Shown: positions 39,248 through 48,524 of the stretch, one piece after another
Layout: the number at the start of each line of letters is the position of its first letter
How positions within the stretch are numbered: position 1 is the stretch's first letter
The notes under the pieces: generated by a model
Databases searched by the model: none
Told to the model about the DNA's origin: nothing
What the model saw: only the letters and a program-made list of their open reading frames with translations
Assembly (NCBI RefSeq): GCF_002266425.1
Contig: NZ_NPMN01000018.1
Location: forward strand, 1-64,000
Reading direction: 5' to 3'
Origin: Tissierella sp. P1
GTDB taxonomy: Bacteria > Bacillota > Clostridia > Tissierellales > Tissierellaceae
DNA: 64,000 nucleotides
Translations under genes and position numbers: made by a program

Positions 39248-40656
39248 TTGACTAAAACTATTGCAGTTATAGGAGCTGGTCCAGGAGGCTATGTAGCGGC
39301 AATAAGAGGAGCTCAACTTGGTGCAAATGTAATCTTAATAGAAAATAGAGAAGTAGGGGGTACATGCCTTAATAGGGGCTGTATCCCTACTAAAACATAT
39401 TTTAGAAATGCAGAGATTATGTCCAGTTTTAAAAGAGCTGCTGAGTTTGGAATTACAGCAGGAGAATTTAAAATGGATGGAAAAGCACTACAAGAGAGAA
39501 AAAATAAAGTTGTAAATACTTTAGTAGGAGGTATTGAACAACTTATATCCTCTTATAAAAACATAGAGTTTTTACGTGGAACAGCTAATATAAAAAATAA
39601 AAATAATATTTCTGTAGAATTAAAAGATGGAAGTAAAAAGGAAATAACTGTGGATAATATAGTTATAGCTACAGGTTCTAAACCACAAATGACCGAAACA
39701 AAAGGAGTTGATTTAGAAGGGGTAATCACGTCTGATGAGCTTCTAGAGATGGAAGAGATTCCAGAAACGTTAATTGTAGTAGGTGGTGGAGTAATAGGTT
39801 TAGAGTTTGCAAGCATTTATCAAGAACTAGGCTCCCAAGTAATTCTTTTAGCATCTAGGATTCTAAAGGATGCGGATAAGGAGATTTCAAGAAGATTAGT
39901 ACCGATGTTGAAAAAACAAGGAATTGAAACATATGTTGATATTAGGGCTAAAGAAATCACCAAAGAGGGAGATAAACTTAGAGTTTTAGCCAAATATAAA
40001 GAAAAAGACGAAGAAATAGAAGTAATAGGAGATAAAGTACTTATTGCATCAGGAAGGGGTCCCGTAATAGAAGGATTAAACCTTGATGAATTAGGGATTA
40101 AATATGATGACAAAGGTGTTTTTGTAGATAATGAGTTTGAGACAAATATTTCTGGCATATATGCATAGGAGATGTAAATAGAGGAGTTCAATTAGCTCAT
40201 GTGGCATCTGCACAAGGTGAATATGTAATGGAAAAAATAATGGGTCATACACCGGATGTCAACTTAGATATCTATCCGAATTGCGTATTTACAATGAATG
40301 AAGTAGCTCATGTAGGCTACACTGAGGAAGAGCTTAAAGAAAAAGGAATAGCTTATAAGGCTAGTAAGTTTATGTTTGCAGCTAATGGAAAGGCCTTATC
40401 TTTAGGAGAAGGAGAGGGAATAATAAAAATACTTGCTGGTGAAGAAGATAAGAAAGTTTTGGGAGTTCATATACTTGGACCTCATGCAAATGATTTAATT
40501 GCAGAAGGAACACTGGCTATAGCTAATGGATTGGATATATATAGTATAATGAGAACAATTCATGCCCATCCGACTCTTTCAGAAGCATTCTTTGAGGCTA
40601 CATTGGGATTAGAAGATAAAGCGATTCATATAGCACCACCAAGAAAAAGAAGATAG
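39248..40656 (+). CDS. lpd: Dihydrolipoyl dehydrogenase, frameshifted in this sequence
   Basis: This is the L protein that reoxidises lipoyl GcvH with NAD. The TTG at 39248 follows GGGTAGGTG; a GTG three codons earlier is less likely. It has the FAD site GAGPGGYVAAIRGAQLG, the redox pair GGTCLNRGCIPTK and the NAD site VVGGGVIGLEFA. The frame breaks near 40166 (NISGIYA then a stop); adding one A gives IYAIGDVNRGVQLAHVA and the C-terminal HAHPTLSEAFFEA interface. A deletion error is likely, giving about 469 residues. Confidence 0.9.
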
Positions 40657-40679
40657 AATATTCTATCTTCTTCTTGGTG
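40637..40679 (+). terminator. Long inverted repeat at the end of lpd
   Basis: CACCAAG...GATAGAATATTCTATC...CTTGGTG forms a near-perfect stem of about 20 bp that includes the lpd stop codon. No long T-run follows, so it may be a terminator or a 3' stabilising hairpin. Confidence 0.55.
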
Positions 40680-40744
40680 AGATTAGTTCGTGCTACATAT
40701 AGTTGACTGTAATAATAATATACTATATACTTGAATTGATAACT

Positions 40745-40915
40745 TAATAATTAGGTGAAGGTGCAGAGAAAAATATTCTTTGCTTAAAAGGGAAATAGGT
40801 GAAATGCCTATACGGTCCCGCCGCTGTAATGGGGAAGGATTTAAAACTAATGTCACTGAATAAATCGGGAAGACTTTAAGTCTTATGAACCAAAGTCAGA
40901 AGACCTGCCTTTACT
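40745..40915 (+). ncRNA. Cobalamin riboswitch
   Basis: The aptamer core is recognisable: AAAAGGGAA, AGGTGAAATGCC, TCCCGCCGCTGTAATGGGGA, GTCACTG, CGGGAAGA and the B12 box AGTCAGAAGACCTGCCT (40894-40910). It is followed by a strong terminator at 41008-41041 and then the YitT-family gene. High adenosylcobalamin would be expected to favour termination and lower that gene's expression (inference). Confidence 0.9.
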
Positions 40916-41007
40916 TATGCACTAAAAAACTCTACGGTGGATAGGGGGTGTCAAAAGCAGATTTAAATATATAGGCAAATTATATATAATCTGTCTATTT
41001 ATTTGTG

Positions 41008-41041
41008 CCTCCCAAAACACTCAAGTTTTGGGAGGTTTTTT
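41008..41041 (+). terminator. Terminator of the cobalamin riboswitch
   Basis: CCTCCCAAAAC (41008-41018) and GTTTTGGGAGG (41025-41035) form a perfect 11-bp stem followed by six T. It lies 30 bases before the yitT-family start and is well placed as the riboswitch expression platform. Confidence 0.85.
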
Positions 41042-41071
41042 GTAAATAAAAATTATAAAGGAGGAACGTAT

Positions 41072-41922
41072 TTGAAAGGAAAAATAAAAGAATATGTATT
41101 TATAACTCTCGGTATGATAATGGTAGCAGCAGGTTTATATTTCTTTCTTATGCCCCAGAAATTAGCTGTAGGTGGAGCTAATGGACTTGCCATTGTTATT
41201 AATCATTGGATTCCAATTTTATCAATAGGAGCTATTATGATAATCATTAATATAATTTTATTTATAATTGGTTTTCTTATTGTGGGAACCAGCTTTGGAT
41301 TTAAGACTATTTATGCAAGTATGGGGACTTCTATAACCATTTCTTTATTTGAGAGAACTATACCTATACAACAGCCTTTAGCAGAAGATATTATAATACA
41401 GCTGATTTTTGGAGTTTTTATATCGGCAATAGGTATGGGGATTGTATTTAATCAAAATGCATCAACAGGCGGAACTGATATAATAGCAAAGATAATAAAT
41501 AAGTTCTTTGGGATAGAACTTGGCAAAGGAGTACTTATATCAGACTTCATTATAATAATAATGGCTGGATTCGCATTCGGACCTGAGTTGGGAATGTATT
41601 CTCTATTGGGAATTATATTAAATGGTGTAGTAATAGATTGGACTATAGAAGGGATAAGCTTGTGTAAAGAAGTCAATATAGTGAGTGAATATAGTAATAA
41701 TATTAGAGAATATATAGTAAATGATTTGGAAAGAGGAGCGACTATATATAATGCTAAAGGAGCTATACAGGAGAGAAAAAGAATGTAGTAGTAACAGTTA
41801 TAGATAGAAGAGATTTTATTAAATTGAAAAGCTATATTAAAGGCATAGATAAAAATGCATTTATTACAGTAAGTAATGTTTATGAAGTATTAGGTGACGG
41901 ATTTAAAAACATAGAAGAATAA
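41072..41922 (+). CDS. YitT family membrane protein, frameshifted near its end
   Basis: This protein has an N-terminal membrane domain of about five helices (YitT_membrane) and a cytoplasmic DUF2179 domain. The TTG at 41072 follows AAAGGAGG; upstream in-frame starts lie inside the terminator. The frame breaks near 41763 after IYNAKGA. A missing T restores YTGEKKNVVVTVIDRRDFIK and a C-terminus at 41922, about 283 residues. YitT proteins have no agreed substrate. The unusual point is the cobalamin riboswitch upstream, which suggests a link to B12 or its precursors. Confidence 0.85.
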
Positions 41923-41966
41923 GGTTAATAGAAAGGTTGATTTCATTAAAGAAATGAACCTTTTCC

Positions 41967-42077
41967 ATAACGAATAGGAAAGTTCTACTTTTTTCTCTTT
42001 TTCATTTTAGAACTGAGATAACTGAAATTTTTGATTTTGTGCAAGTTGCTTATGCAGTGACCAAAAAAGGCTTTCTT
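41967..42077. repeat. Dispersed intergenic repeat, copy B
   Basis: Copy of the segment at 33509-33636: ATAACGAATAGGAAA at the start, GAAATTTTTGATTTTGTG in the middle and TTATGCAGTGACCAA near the end. Confidence 0.65.
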
Positions 42078-42176
42078 AAAATTCTCCTTTAGAAGCCTTT
42101 TTTATTAAGAAGTTTTTTGTATTTTATGAGAATTTTGGTATAATTAATTTGATAGAAAAATAATAGGGGTGTATAA

Positions 42177-42785
42177 ATGAATAAGCAAGGTAAAAGTTTA
42201 ATTTTAGGTTTAATGTTAATAATATTTTTAATTTTAGGATTTATGGTTAAGGGTAGCAGTGAGGGTGTTTTATTTGATGTGGATATAATGAAGTACATAC
42301 ACAATAATGCCAATCCAAGAACATTATCCTTTATGAAATTTATATCTTTTATAGGATCTGTAAATTTTTTATTGCCAGTTACTGCTATGGGGATATCATA
42401 TACATTAATCAAAAAGAAATATTACATATCTAAATTATTGTTGTTATCAACTCTGGGATCATATTTATTAAATTATTTATTAAAGCAATTCTTCCAAAGA
42501 ACAAGACCACTAGAGTTTTTTTTGGTGAATCAAGGGGGATTAAGTTTTCCTAGCGGACATTCTATGGTAACAATGACCCTTTATTCTACAATAGCATTTT
42601 TATTAGCGAAAAAAGTAGATAATGATAGGAAGAAAAAGCTAATCCATATTATATCTTTTGTCATGATATGTCTAATGGGAATTAGTAGGATTTATTTAGG
42701 AGTCCATTGGCCAACAGATGTAATAGGCGGATATTTGATAGGATATATATTTTATTGTATAAGTATTAAGTTAATTAAAGAATAA
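42177..42785 (+). CDS. PAP2 family membrane phosphatase
   Basis: The 202-residue protein has about six hydrophobic segments and the three PAP2 motifs: KxxxxxxRP (KQFFQRTRP), PSGHS (FPSGHSMVT) and SRxxxxxHxxxD (SRIYLGVHWPTD). It probably dephosphorylates a lipid phosphate such as undecaprenyl pyrophosphate at the outer membrane face. The substrate cannot be read from sequence. It is monocistronic. Confidence 0.9.
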   Translation: MNKQGKSLILGLMLIIFLILGFMVKGSSEGVLFDVDIMKYIHNNANPRTLSFMKFISFIGSVNFLLPVTAMGISYTLIKKKYYISKLLLLSTLGSYLLNYLLKQFFQRTRPLEFFLVNQGGLSFPSGHSMVTMTLYSTIAFLLAKKVDNDRKKKLIHIISFVMICLMGISRIYLGVHWPTDVIGGYLIGYIFYCISIKLIKE

Positions 42786-42825
42786 AAATAAACATGGCAC
42801 TTAAAAGAATTATATATATAGATTA

Positions 42826-42854
42826 TTGACAAATGATATATAGCTATATATAAT
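42826..42854 (+). promoter_or_regulatory. Perfect consensus sigma-A promoter before znuA
   Basis: TTGACA at 42826-42831 and TATAAT at 42849-42854 with a 17-base spacer are an exact consensus. A terminator begins only 18 bases after the -10, so transcripts from it may stop early. Confidence 0.8.
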
Positions 42855-42871
42855 AAATATAAATAAAATTA

Positions 42872-42899
42872 CTCTTAACATAAAAGTTAAGAGGTTTTT
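42872..42899 (+). terminator. Terminator between the promoter and znuA
   Basis: CTCTTAAC (42872-42879) and GTTAAGAG (42886-42893) form a perfect stem followed by GTTTTTT. It may end the PAP2 transcript or attenuate the promoter at 42826. Confidence 0.75.
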
Positions 42900-42909
42900 T
42901 ATACGAAAA

Positions 42910-42942
42910 ATTAAATGCAAATGATTTGCGTTAGCATTTAAT
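42910..42942 (+). promoter_or_regulatory. Candidate Zur operator
   Basis: Two overlapping palindromes lie just upstream of znuA: ATTAAATGC/GCATTTAAT (42910-42918 and 42934-42942) and GCAAATGATTTGC (42917-42929). AT-rich inverted repeats of this size are typical Fur-family operators, and zur lies in the operon. Confidence 0.7.
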
Positions 42943-42977
42943 AATGAACAAAATAGACTAGAAAAGAGGAGGAGTAT

Positions 42978-43955
42978 ATGGTGAAAGGGAAAAGGATTCT
43001 GAAAGTATTTATATTTTCACTTGTAATATTATTGATATCAGGCTGCAGTAAAAAGATAAATAATAAAGATGCGAATAGTGGGAAACTAAAAATTATAACA
43101 ACTTTGTTTCCTCAATATGATTTTGTAAAAGAAATTGGCAAAGATAAGGTTGATGTAAGTTTGTTACTTCCACCAGGAGTAGAATCACATTCATATGAGC
43201 CTACTCCTAAAGATATGGTAGATATTAAGAATGCGGATATATTTATTTATACTGGTGAATATATGGAACCTTGGGCGAAAAAAATAGCAGACAATATTGA
43301 AGGCTATGATTTAATAATAACTGATGCCAGTGAAGGTGTAGAACTACTTGAAGGACATGGGCATGAAGAAGATGAGCATGAGGGTCATGAGAATGAAGAC
43401 CATGCTCATGATCATAGCGGCAAAGATCCTCATATATGGCTAGATCTTATATATGCACAAAAAATGATAGATAACATAACAGTAGCTCTTACAGAAGCAG
43501 ATAAAGAAAATAAGGAATTTTATATAAAAAATGCAGAAGAATATAAAAAACAATTAGACTTACTAGACAAAGAAATTGCAGAAGCTTTAGAGAAGGTAAA
43601 TTCAAAAAAGGTTATCTATGGTGGGCATTCTGCATTTGGTTATTTTTCTATGAGGTATAATCTAGAGTTCATTACACCATACAAAGGATTTTCTCCTAAT
43701 GCAGAACCAACACCTAAAATGATTATTGAATTAATTAAAAATATTGAAGATGCAGGGGTAAAATCAATATTCTATGAAGAATTAATTGATCCTAAGGTAG
43801 CTAAAATAATATCGTCAGAAACGGGAGCTAAAATGATTTTATTGCATGGTGCACATAATTTATCTAAGGAAGAGATAGAGTCAGATGTAAGATATATCGA
43901 TATTATGAAAGGAAATTTAGAAAGACTAAAAGAAGGACTTGGCTATGAAGAATGA
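42978..43955 (+). CDS. znuA: Zinc ABC transporter substrate-binding lipoprotein ZnuA
   Basis: ZnuA captures zinc outside the membrane. The 325-residue protein has a lipobox ending ISGC (cysteine near residue 22) and the cluster A-1 fold with the HSYEPTPKD metal-binding motif. A loop very rich in histidine and acidic residues (GHGHEEDEHEGHENEDHAHD) follows about residue 124, then a conserved HSAFGYF. The His-rich loop supports zinc over manganese. The stop lies within the znuC start region. Confidence 0.93.
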   Translation: MVKGKRILKVFIFSLVILLISGCSKKINNKDANSGKLKIITTLFPQYDFVKEIGKDKVDVSLLLPPGVESHSYEPTPKDMVDIKNADIFIYTGEYMEPWAKKIADNIEGYDLIITDASEGVELLEGHGHEEDEHEGHENEDHAHDHSGKDPHIWLDLIYAQKMIDNITVALTEADKENKEFYIKNAEEYKKQLDLLDKEIAEALEKVNSKKVIYGGHSAFGYFSMRYNLEFITPYKGFSPNAEPTPKMIIELIKNIEDAGVKSIFYEELIDPKVAKIISSETGAKMILLHGAHNLSKEEIESDVRYIDIMKGNLERLKEGLGYEE

Positions 43956-44673
43956 GATATTATCAGTAGAAAATTTAACCCTAAAATATGGAAGGCATGA
44001 AGCAGTAAAAGATATTAGCTTCAGTATATATAAAGGAGATTATCTAGGAATTGTTGGACCTAATGGTTCGGGCAAAACCACATTATTAAATGCAATTTTA
44101 GGGTTAATAGAGTGTACAGATGGCAGAATAAATTTTCATGGGGAAGCTAGATTAGGCTATCTTCCGCAAAAATCTATTTCAAGTGATAAGTTTTTTCCAG
44201 CAAAAGTAAAGGAGATAGTTGCAACAGGATTACTATCGCAAAAAGGAATATTTAAATTCTATACAGAGGAAGATTACATTAAAGTAAATACTATTCTCAA
44301 GAAACTGGATATATACGACTTAAGATATAAAAAAATAGGTGATTTATCCGGAGGACAGCAGCAAAGGGTATTTTTGGCACGGGCTATGGTATCTTCACCT
44401 AATATATTAATATTAGACGAGCCCACTAACTATTTAGATACTAAAATGAGAGATGAACTTTATAGAATTCTCAAAGAATTAAATAAAGAGGATAATGTAA
44501 CCATAATAGTAGTATCTCATGATTTGAAAACTCTAGGAAATTATATAAATAAGGTTTTATATCTTGAAACAGAGCTTGTTTTTTATGGCACATATACATC
44601 CTTCCTCCATTCAAAGGAAATAGGAAGATACTCAAATCCCATCAATATAAATCAAATAGATGGAGGGATATAA
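43945..44673 (+). CDS. znuC: Zinc ABC transporter ATP-binding protein ZnuC
   Basis: This ATPase energises zinc import. It has Walker A GPNGSGKTT, signature LSGGQQQRVFLARA and Walker B ILILDEPTNYLD. I chose the ATG at 43945, which overlaps the end of znuA and has AAGGA upstream; a TTG two codons earlier is possible. The 242-residue length is normal. znuB follows directly. Confidence 0.93.
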   Translation: MKNEILSVENLTLKYGRHEAVKDISFSIYKGDYLGIVGPNGSGKTTLLNAILGLIECTDGRINFHGEARLGYLPQKSISSDKFFPAKVKEIVATGLLSQKGIFKFYTEEDYIKVNTILKKLDIYDLRYKKIGDLSGGQQQRVFLARAMVSSPNILILDEPTNYLDTKMRDELYRILKELNKEDNVTIIVVSHDLKTLGNYINKVLYLETELVFYGTYTSFLHSKEIGRYSNPININQIDGGI

Positions 44674-45495
44674 TTGGGAAATATAATTTTTATAATAGGA
44701 GAGATATTACAATATGATTTTATGATGAAGGCAATTGTTGCGGGAAGTTTAATAGCGATTTCTTCATCCTTTCTAGGGATATTTCTTGTATTAAAGAAAT
44801 ATTCTATGATTGGTGATGGATTAGCCCACGTAAGTTTTGCAACAGTGGCTATGGCCTTATTATTAAACCAGTCACCTATATTAATGTCCATACCAATAGT
44901 TGCTGTAGCCTCAATAATAATATTGAAACTAACTGAGAGAAACAAAATAGGAGGGGATGCATCTATAGGTCTTATATCATCTTTTTCAGTGGCTTTAGGA
45001 GTGCTAATTTCTTCCTTGTCAAATGGATTTAATGTTGATTTGTTTAGTTATCTTTTTGGAAGTATTTTAGTAATCAGCAATTTTGAACTAATACTTTCTG
45101 TAATCTTATCCATAATTATTTTATTATTAATTATTTCATTTTATAATAGTTTATTTGCAATTACCTATGATGAAAATTTTGCTATGACAATGGGAATAAA
45201 TGTTAAACAATTAAATTATCTAATATCAATCCTAATATCCATAACGGTAGTTCTTGGCATCCGGGTAGTTGGTACGATGTTAATCTCAAGCATGATTATT
45301 TTTCCAACAGTAACGGCATTACAATTATCTACTAGTTTTAAAAATACTATAATTATATCTATAATAGTATCAGTTTTATCAGTACTATTAGGGATATTTA
45401 TTTCATTTATCTATGACCTTCCAACAGGAGCTACAATAGTTATTGTAAATGCCATTTGCTTTGTGATATCTTTAATTATAGGGAAGATAAAATAA
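44674..45495 (+). CDS. znuB: Zinc ABC transporter permease ZnuB
   Basis: This is the ABC-3 family permease of the zinc importer. The 273-residue protein has about eight membrane segments and the SSFLGIFLVLKKYSMIGDGLAH region typical of the family. The start is TTG behind GGAGGG and directly follows the znuC stop. Confidence 0.92.
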   Translation: MGNIIFIIGEILQYDFMMKAIVAGSLIAISSSFLGIFLVLKKYSMIGDGLAHVSFATVAMALLLNQSPILMSIPIVAVASIIILKLTERNKIGGDASIGLISSFSVALGVLISSLSNGFNVDLFSYLFGSILVISNFELILSVILSIIILLLIISFYNSLFAITYDENFAMTMGINVKQLNYLISILISITVVLGIRVVGTMLISSMIIFPTVTALQLSTSFKNTIIISIIVSVLSVLLGIFISFIYDLPTGATIVIVNAICFVISLIIGKIK

Positions 45496-45524
45496 AATTG
45501 AGATAATTAAAAGGAGATAGCAAA

Positions 45525-45971
45525 TTGAGAAGAATAGATAATAAGGAAATATTTAGTAAACATGGAATAAAGAATACCAAACAGAGAAATGTAATTTTAG
45601 ATATATTGAAGAAGACAGATTCACCTATTACTGCAGAAGAAATATTTATAAGAAGTCAAGATTCAAATGTAAATATGAATTTCTCAACGGTATATAGGAT
45701 ATTAAACACCTTTGTTTTAAAGGATATAGCTATAAAGACTAGTATTGGAGAAGACGATAAAAACCTGTATGAGCTAAATATGGAAGAACACAGTCACTAT
45801 CTAATTTGCTTATCTTGTAAAAAAATGATAAAGATAGGTCACTGTCCCTTAGAGGAATATGAAAGTCAAATACAACGAAATACTAAGTTTCATATAATAG
45901 GCCATAAGTTAGAGATACATGGTTATTGCCCTGAATGTATAGAGGAGGATATGTATGAAAATAAAAATTGA
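45525..45971 (+). CDS. zur: Fur family regulator, probably Zur
   Basis: The 148-residue protein has a winged helix (KNTKQRNVILDILKKTDSPI) and the Fur metal sites, including HSHYLICLSCKKM and the C-terminal CPECIEE structural zinc pair. The TTG start follows AAAGGAGATAG. Its place inside a zinc-uptake operon behind a palindromic operator argues for Zur, the zinc sensor, rather than Fur or PerR. Confidence 0.88.
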   Translation: MRRIDNKEIFSKHGIKNTKQRNVILDILKKTDSPITAEEIFIRSQDSNVNMNFSTVYRILNTFVLKDIAIKTSIGEDDKNLYELNMEEHSHYLICLSCKKMIKIGHCPLEEYESQIQRNTKFHIIGHKLEIHGYCPECIEEDMYENKN

Positions 45972-46902
45972 TATTATATCAGGATTTTTAGGTGCAGGCA
46001 AAACTACTTTAATAAAAGAGATGATTAGTCAAAACCTTTATAATGAAAAAGTAGTGATTATAGAAAATGAATTTGGAGAAGTAGGTATAGATGGAGAGTT
46101 AATAAGAGAGTCTGGATTAGAAATTAAAGAAATAAATTCAGGATGTATATGTTGCTCTTTAACACAAGATTTCGAGAAATCTATTGAGGAAATAATTGAA
46201 AAAATCAATCCGGGGAGAATTATTATAGAGCCATCTGGAGTAGGGAAGCTATCTGAAATAATTAAAGCTTGCAAGTCAGAAAGATTAGAAGATTTAATCC
46301 AAATTAATATGTTGATAACAGTTGTTGATGTAGAAAGGTTTTGTTTATATATTTCAAATTTTGGAGAATTTTTTGAAGATCAAATAAAAAATGCTAAGAC
46401 TATTTTGCTTAGTAGAACCAATAATACTGCTAAAGAAGAAATAGAACTTGTAACTAGAGAAATACAGGAGATTAATAGTAAAGGCAATATAGTTTCAACA
46501 CCTTGGCAAGAGCTTAAACTAAATACAATTGTTTCATTGGCAGAGAAAAACACTATTAATCCTATCAATAAAAAAGTAAAAAACATTAGGGTAATAAAGG
46601 AAAAAGTAAAAAAATCTAACTCGCATAAAGTATTTGAATCTTGGGGGCTAGAAACTCCTAGAATTTTTACAAAAAATAAGATAGAGAATATTGTAAGAGA
46701 ATTCAATATATCCGAAGAGTATGGAAATATTTTAAGGGCGAAAGGAATTGTAGAAATCCAAGACAATAGGTGGATTCAGTTTAACTACGTTCCAGGAGAT
46801 ATCCAAATAGCAGAAGCACTACCGAATTATAATGGAAAGGTTTCCATCATAGGAACGGAGCTTAATAAAGATAAATTAAATAAAATATTTCATGATATAT
46901 AA
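45955..46902 (+). CDS. CobW-family GTPase, zinc-chaperone type
   Basis: The 315-residue protein has a P-loop GFLGAGKTTL, the CxCC metal motif (GCICCSL near residue 63) and a C-terminal CobW_C domain. Family members act as metal chaperones; B. subtilis ZagA, a Zur-regulated member, delivers zinc to folate enzyme FolE. The expected GTPase NKxD motif is weak here (LSRTNNT). It overlaps zur by 17 bases, so co-expression under zinc limitation is likely. Confidence 0.88.
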   Translation: MKIKIDIISGFLGAGKTTLIKEMISQNLYNEKVVIIENEFGEVGIDGELIRESGLEIKEINSGCICCSLTQDFEKSIEEIIEKINPGRIIIEPSGVGKLSEIIKACKSERLEDLIQINMLITVVDVERFCLYISNFGEFFEDQIKNAKTILLSRTNNTAKEEIELVTREIQEINSKGNIVSTPWQELKLNTIVSLAEKNTINPINKKVKNIRVIKEKVKKSNSHKVFESWGLETPRIFTKNKIENIVREFNISEEYGNILRAKGIVEIQDNRWIQFNYVPGDIQIAEALPNYNGKVSIIGTELNKDKLNKIFHDI

Positions 46903-46911
46903 CAAGAGGAC

Positions 46912-48518
46912 ATGTTTATGAAAACAGGAATAGAAATAGTTACAGGGTTTTTGAGTTCTGGGAAAACATCAATGATTAATATTATTTTAAGAGAGGATAT
47001 AGATAAGAACAAAAAGATAGTTATAATACAATGTGAAATGGGACAAAAAGAAATAAATGAAAAATATATAAATGAAAATATAATCATTGAAAAAATTCCA
47101 AAGGGTAATTCCTTAGAAGAAATGTATATGAAGCAGATAGTTGATAAATATTCTCCAGATAAGATTATTATCGAGCAAAATGGGATGGAAACAATTGAAG
47201 AATTATTAAATCAATTAGACACTAAAAGTATGAGAAAATGTACAAGAATTGAAAGGATTATAAATATTATTGATTGTAGGCAGTTTAATATGCTAATGGG
47301 AATACTAGGCAATAATCTTATAAATAAGATAGCTATAGTGATTTAATTATTTTAAATCATGTTGATGGCGTATCTGATGATGAACTAGAGGACATCAATA
47401 AAAAAATTGGAAGTATAAATAAATCAGGTTTAGTTATAGAAATTAATGAACATGAAAAATTTTTAAATTATACTAAAAATAAAGAAACAAATAAAATATG
47501 GAAAGGGACGATTTATGATAAGTTATCAATACTCTTTTTAATAGCTGCATCAATTTATTTATCTATAAACCTTTTAATATCAATTGATTTTAGCAAATTT
47601 AACATAGACTTTTCTAATATATATATTTTAAATACAATTTTTATAAGCATATTGATGGAATCATTCCCATTTTTAATTCTTGGAGTATTTATATCATCTA
47701 TTATTCAGATATTTGTAACAAGAGATATGATAGTTAAGTATTTTCCTAAAAATAAAATAATATCATTTCTAGTAGCCATTGTGGGAGGGTTATTTTTCCC
47801 AGTTTGTGACTGTGCTATAGTGCCTGTTGTATCTAGATTAGTAAAAAAAGGAGTTCCATTATATGCAGCAATAACTTTTATGTTAGCAGCTCCCATTGTA
47901 AATCCAATAGTTATAGTCTCTACATATTATGCATTCCCTGGGCAGCCACAAATTATGATATTTAGATTAATAATAGGTATCATAGTTGCAATAATTTCTG
48001 GTATTTTATTTCTGATTTTTCCTGAGGGAGAAATGACTATTAAAAACCATGAATTAGACAATCTTTGCAATTGTGTTTATTGTAATAATGTAAATAATAG
48101 AGATATTAAAGGGAAGATAAGTACAATATTCAAACATGCAGGTGAAGAATTTTTCGATGTTGGAAAATTTTTGATAATAGGTGCATTATTGACAAGCTTT
48201 TTTCAAGTCATAATTCCTAAAGATATTATTTTAAAACTGGGAGGAAATAGTGTAACGGCTATTCTACTTATGATGTTCATAGGATTTCTTTTTTCCTTAT
48301 GTTCATCATCAGATGCTTTTATTGCCAGAAGTTTCCTAAATCAGTTTTCACTAAGCAGCATAATGGGATTTATGATTCTAGGACCTATGATAGATATTAA
48401 GAATTTAATTATGTTATCAGATATTTTTAGTAAAAGGTTTATTATCAAACTGACTTTTATTGTATTTAATATAACATTTTCAGCTATTTGTTTTTTTACT
48501 ATATTGTATTTAGGGTGA
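46912..48518 (+). CDS. CobW-like GTPase reading into a YcgR-like permease, frameshifted
   Basis: The first part (46912-47346) is a second, shorter GTPase with P-loop GFLSSGKTS but no CxCC motif. At about 47340 one base is missing; the expected continuation LIILNHVDGVSDDEL then stays open without a stop through 47343-47651. It runs in frame into an UPF0718/YraQ-type permease of about eight helices, with CDCAIVPVVSRL and a CNCVYCNN cytoplasmic loop. So this is either a real GTPase-permease fusion of about 535 residues or two genes, the permease starting at TTG 47652. Zur-controlled YcgR of B. subtilis is a related permease. Confidence 0.7.
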
Positions 48519-48524
48519 TTAGAT

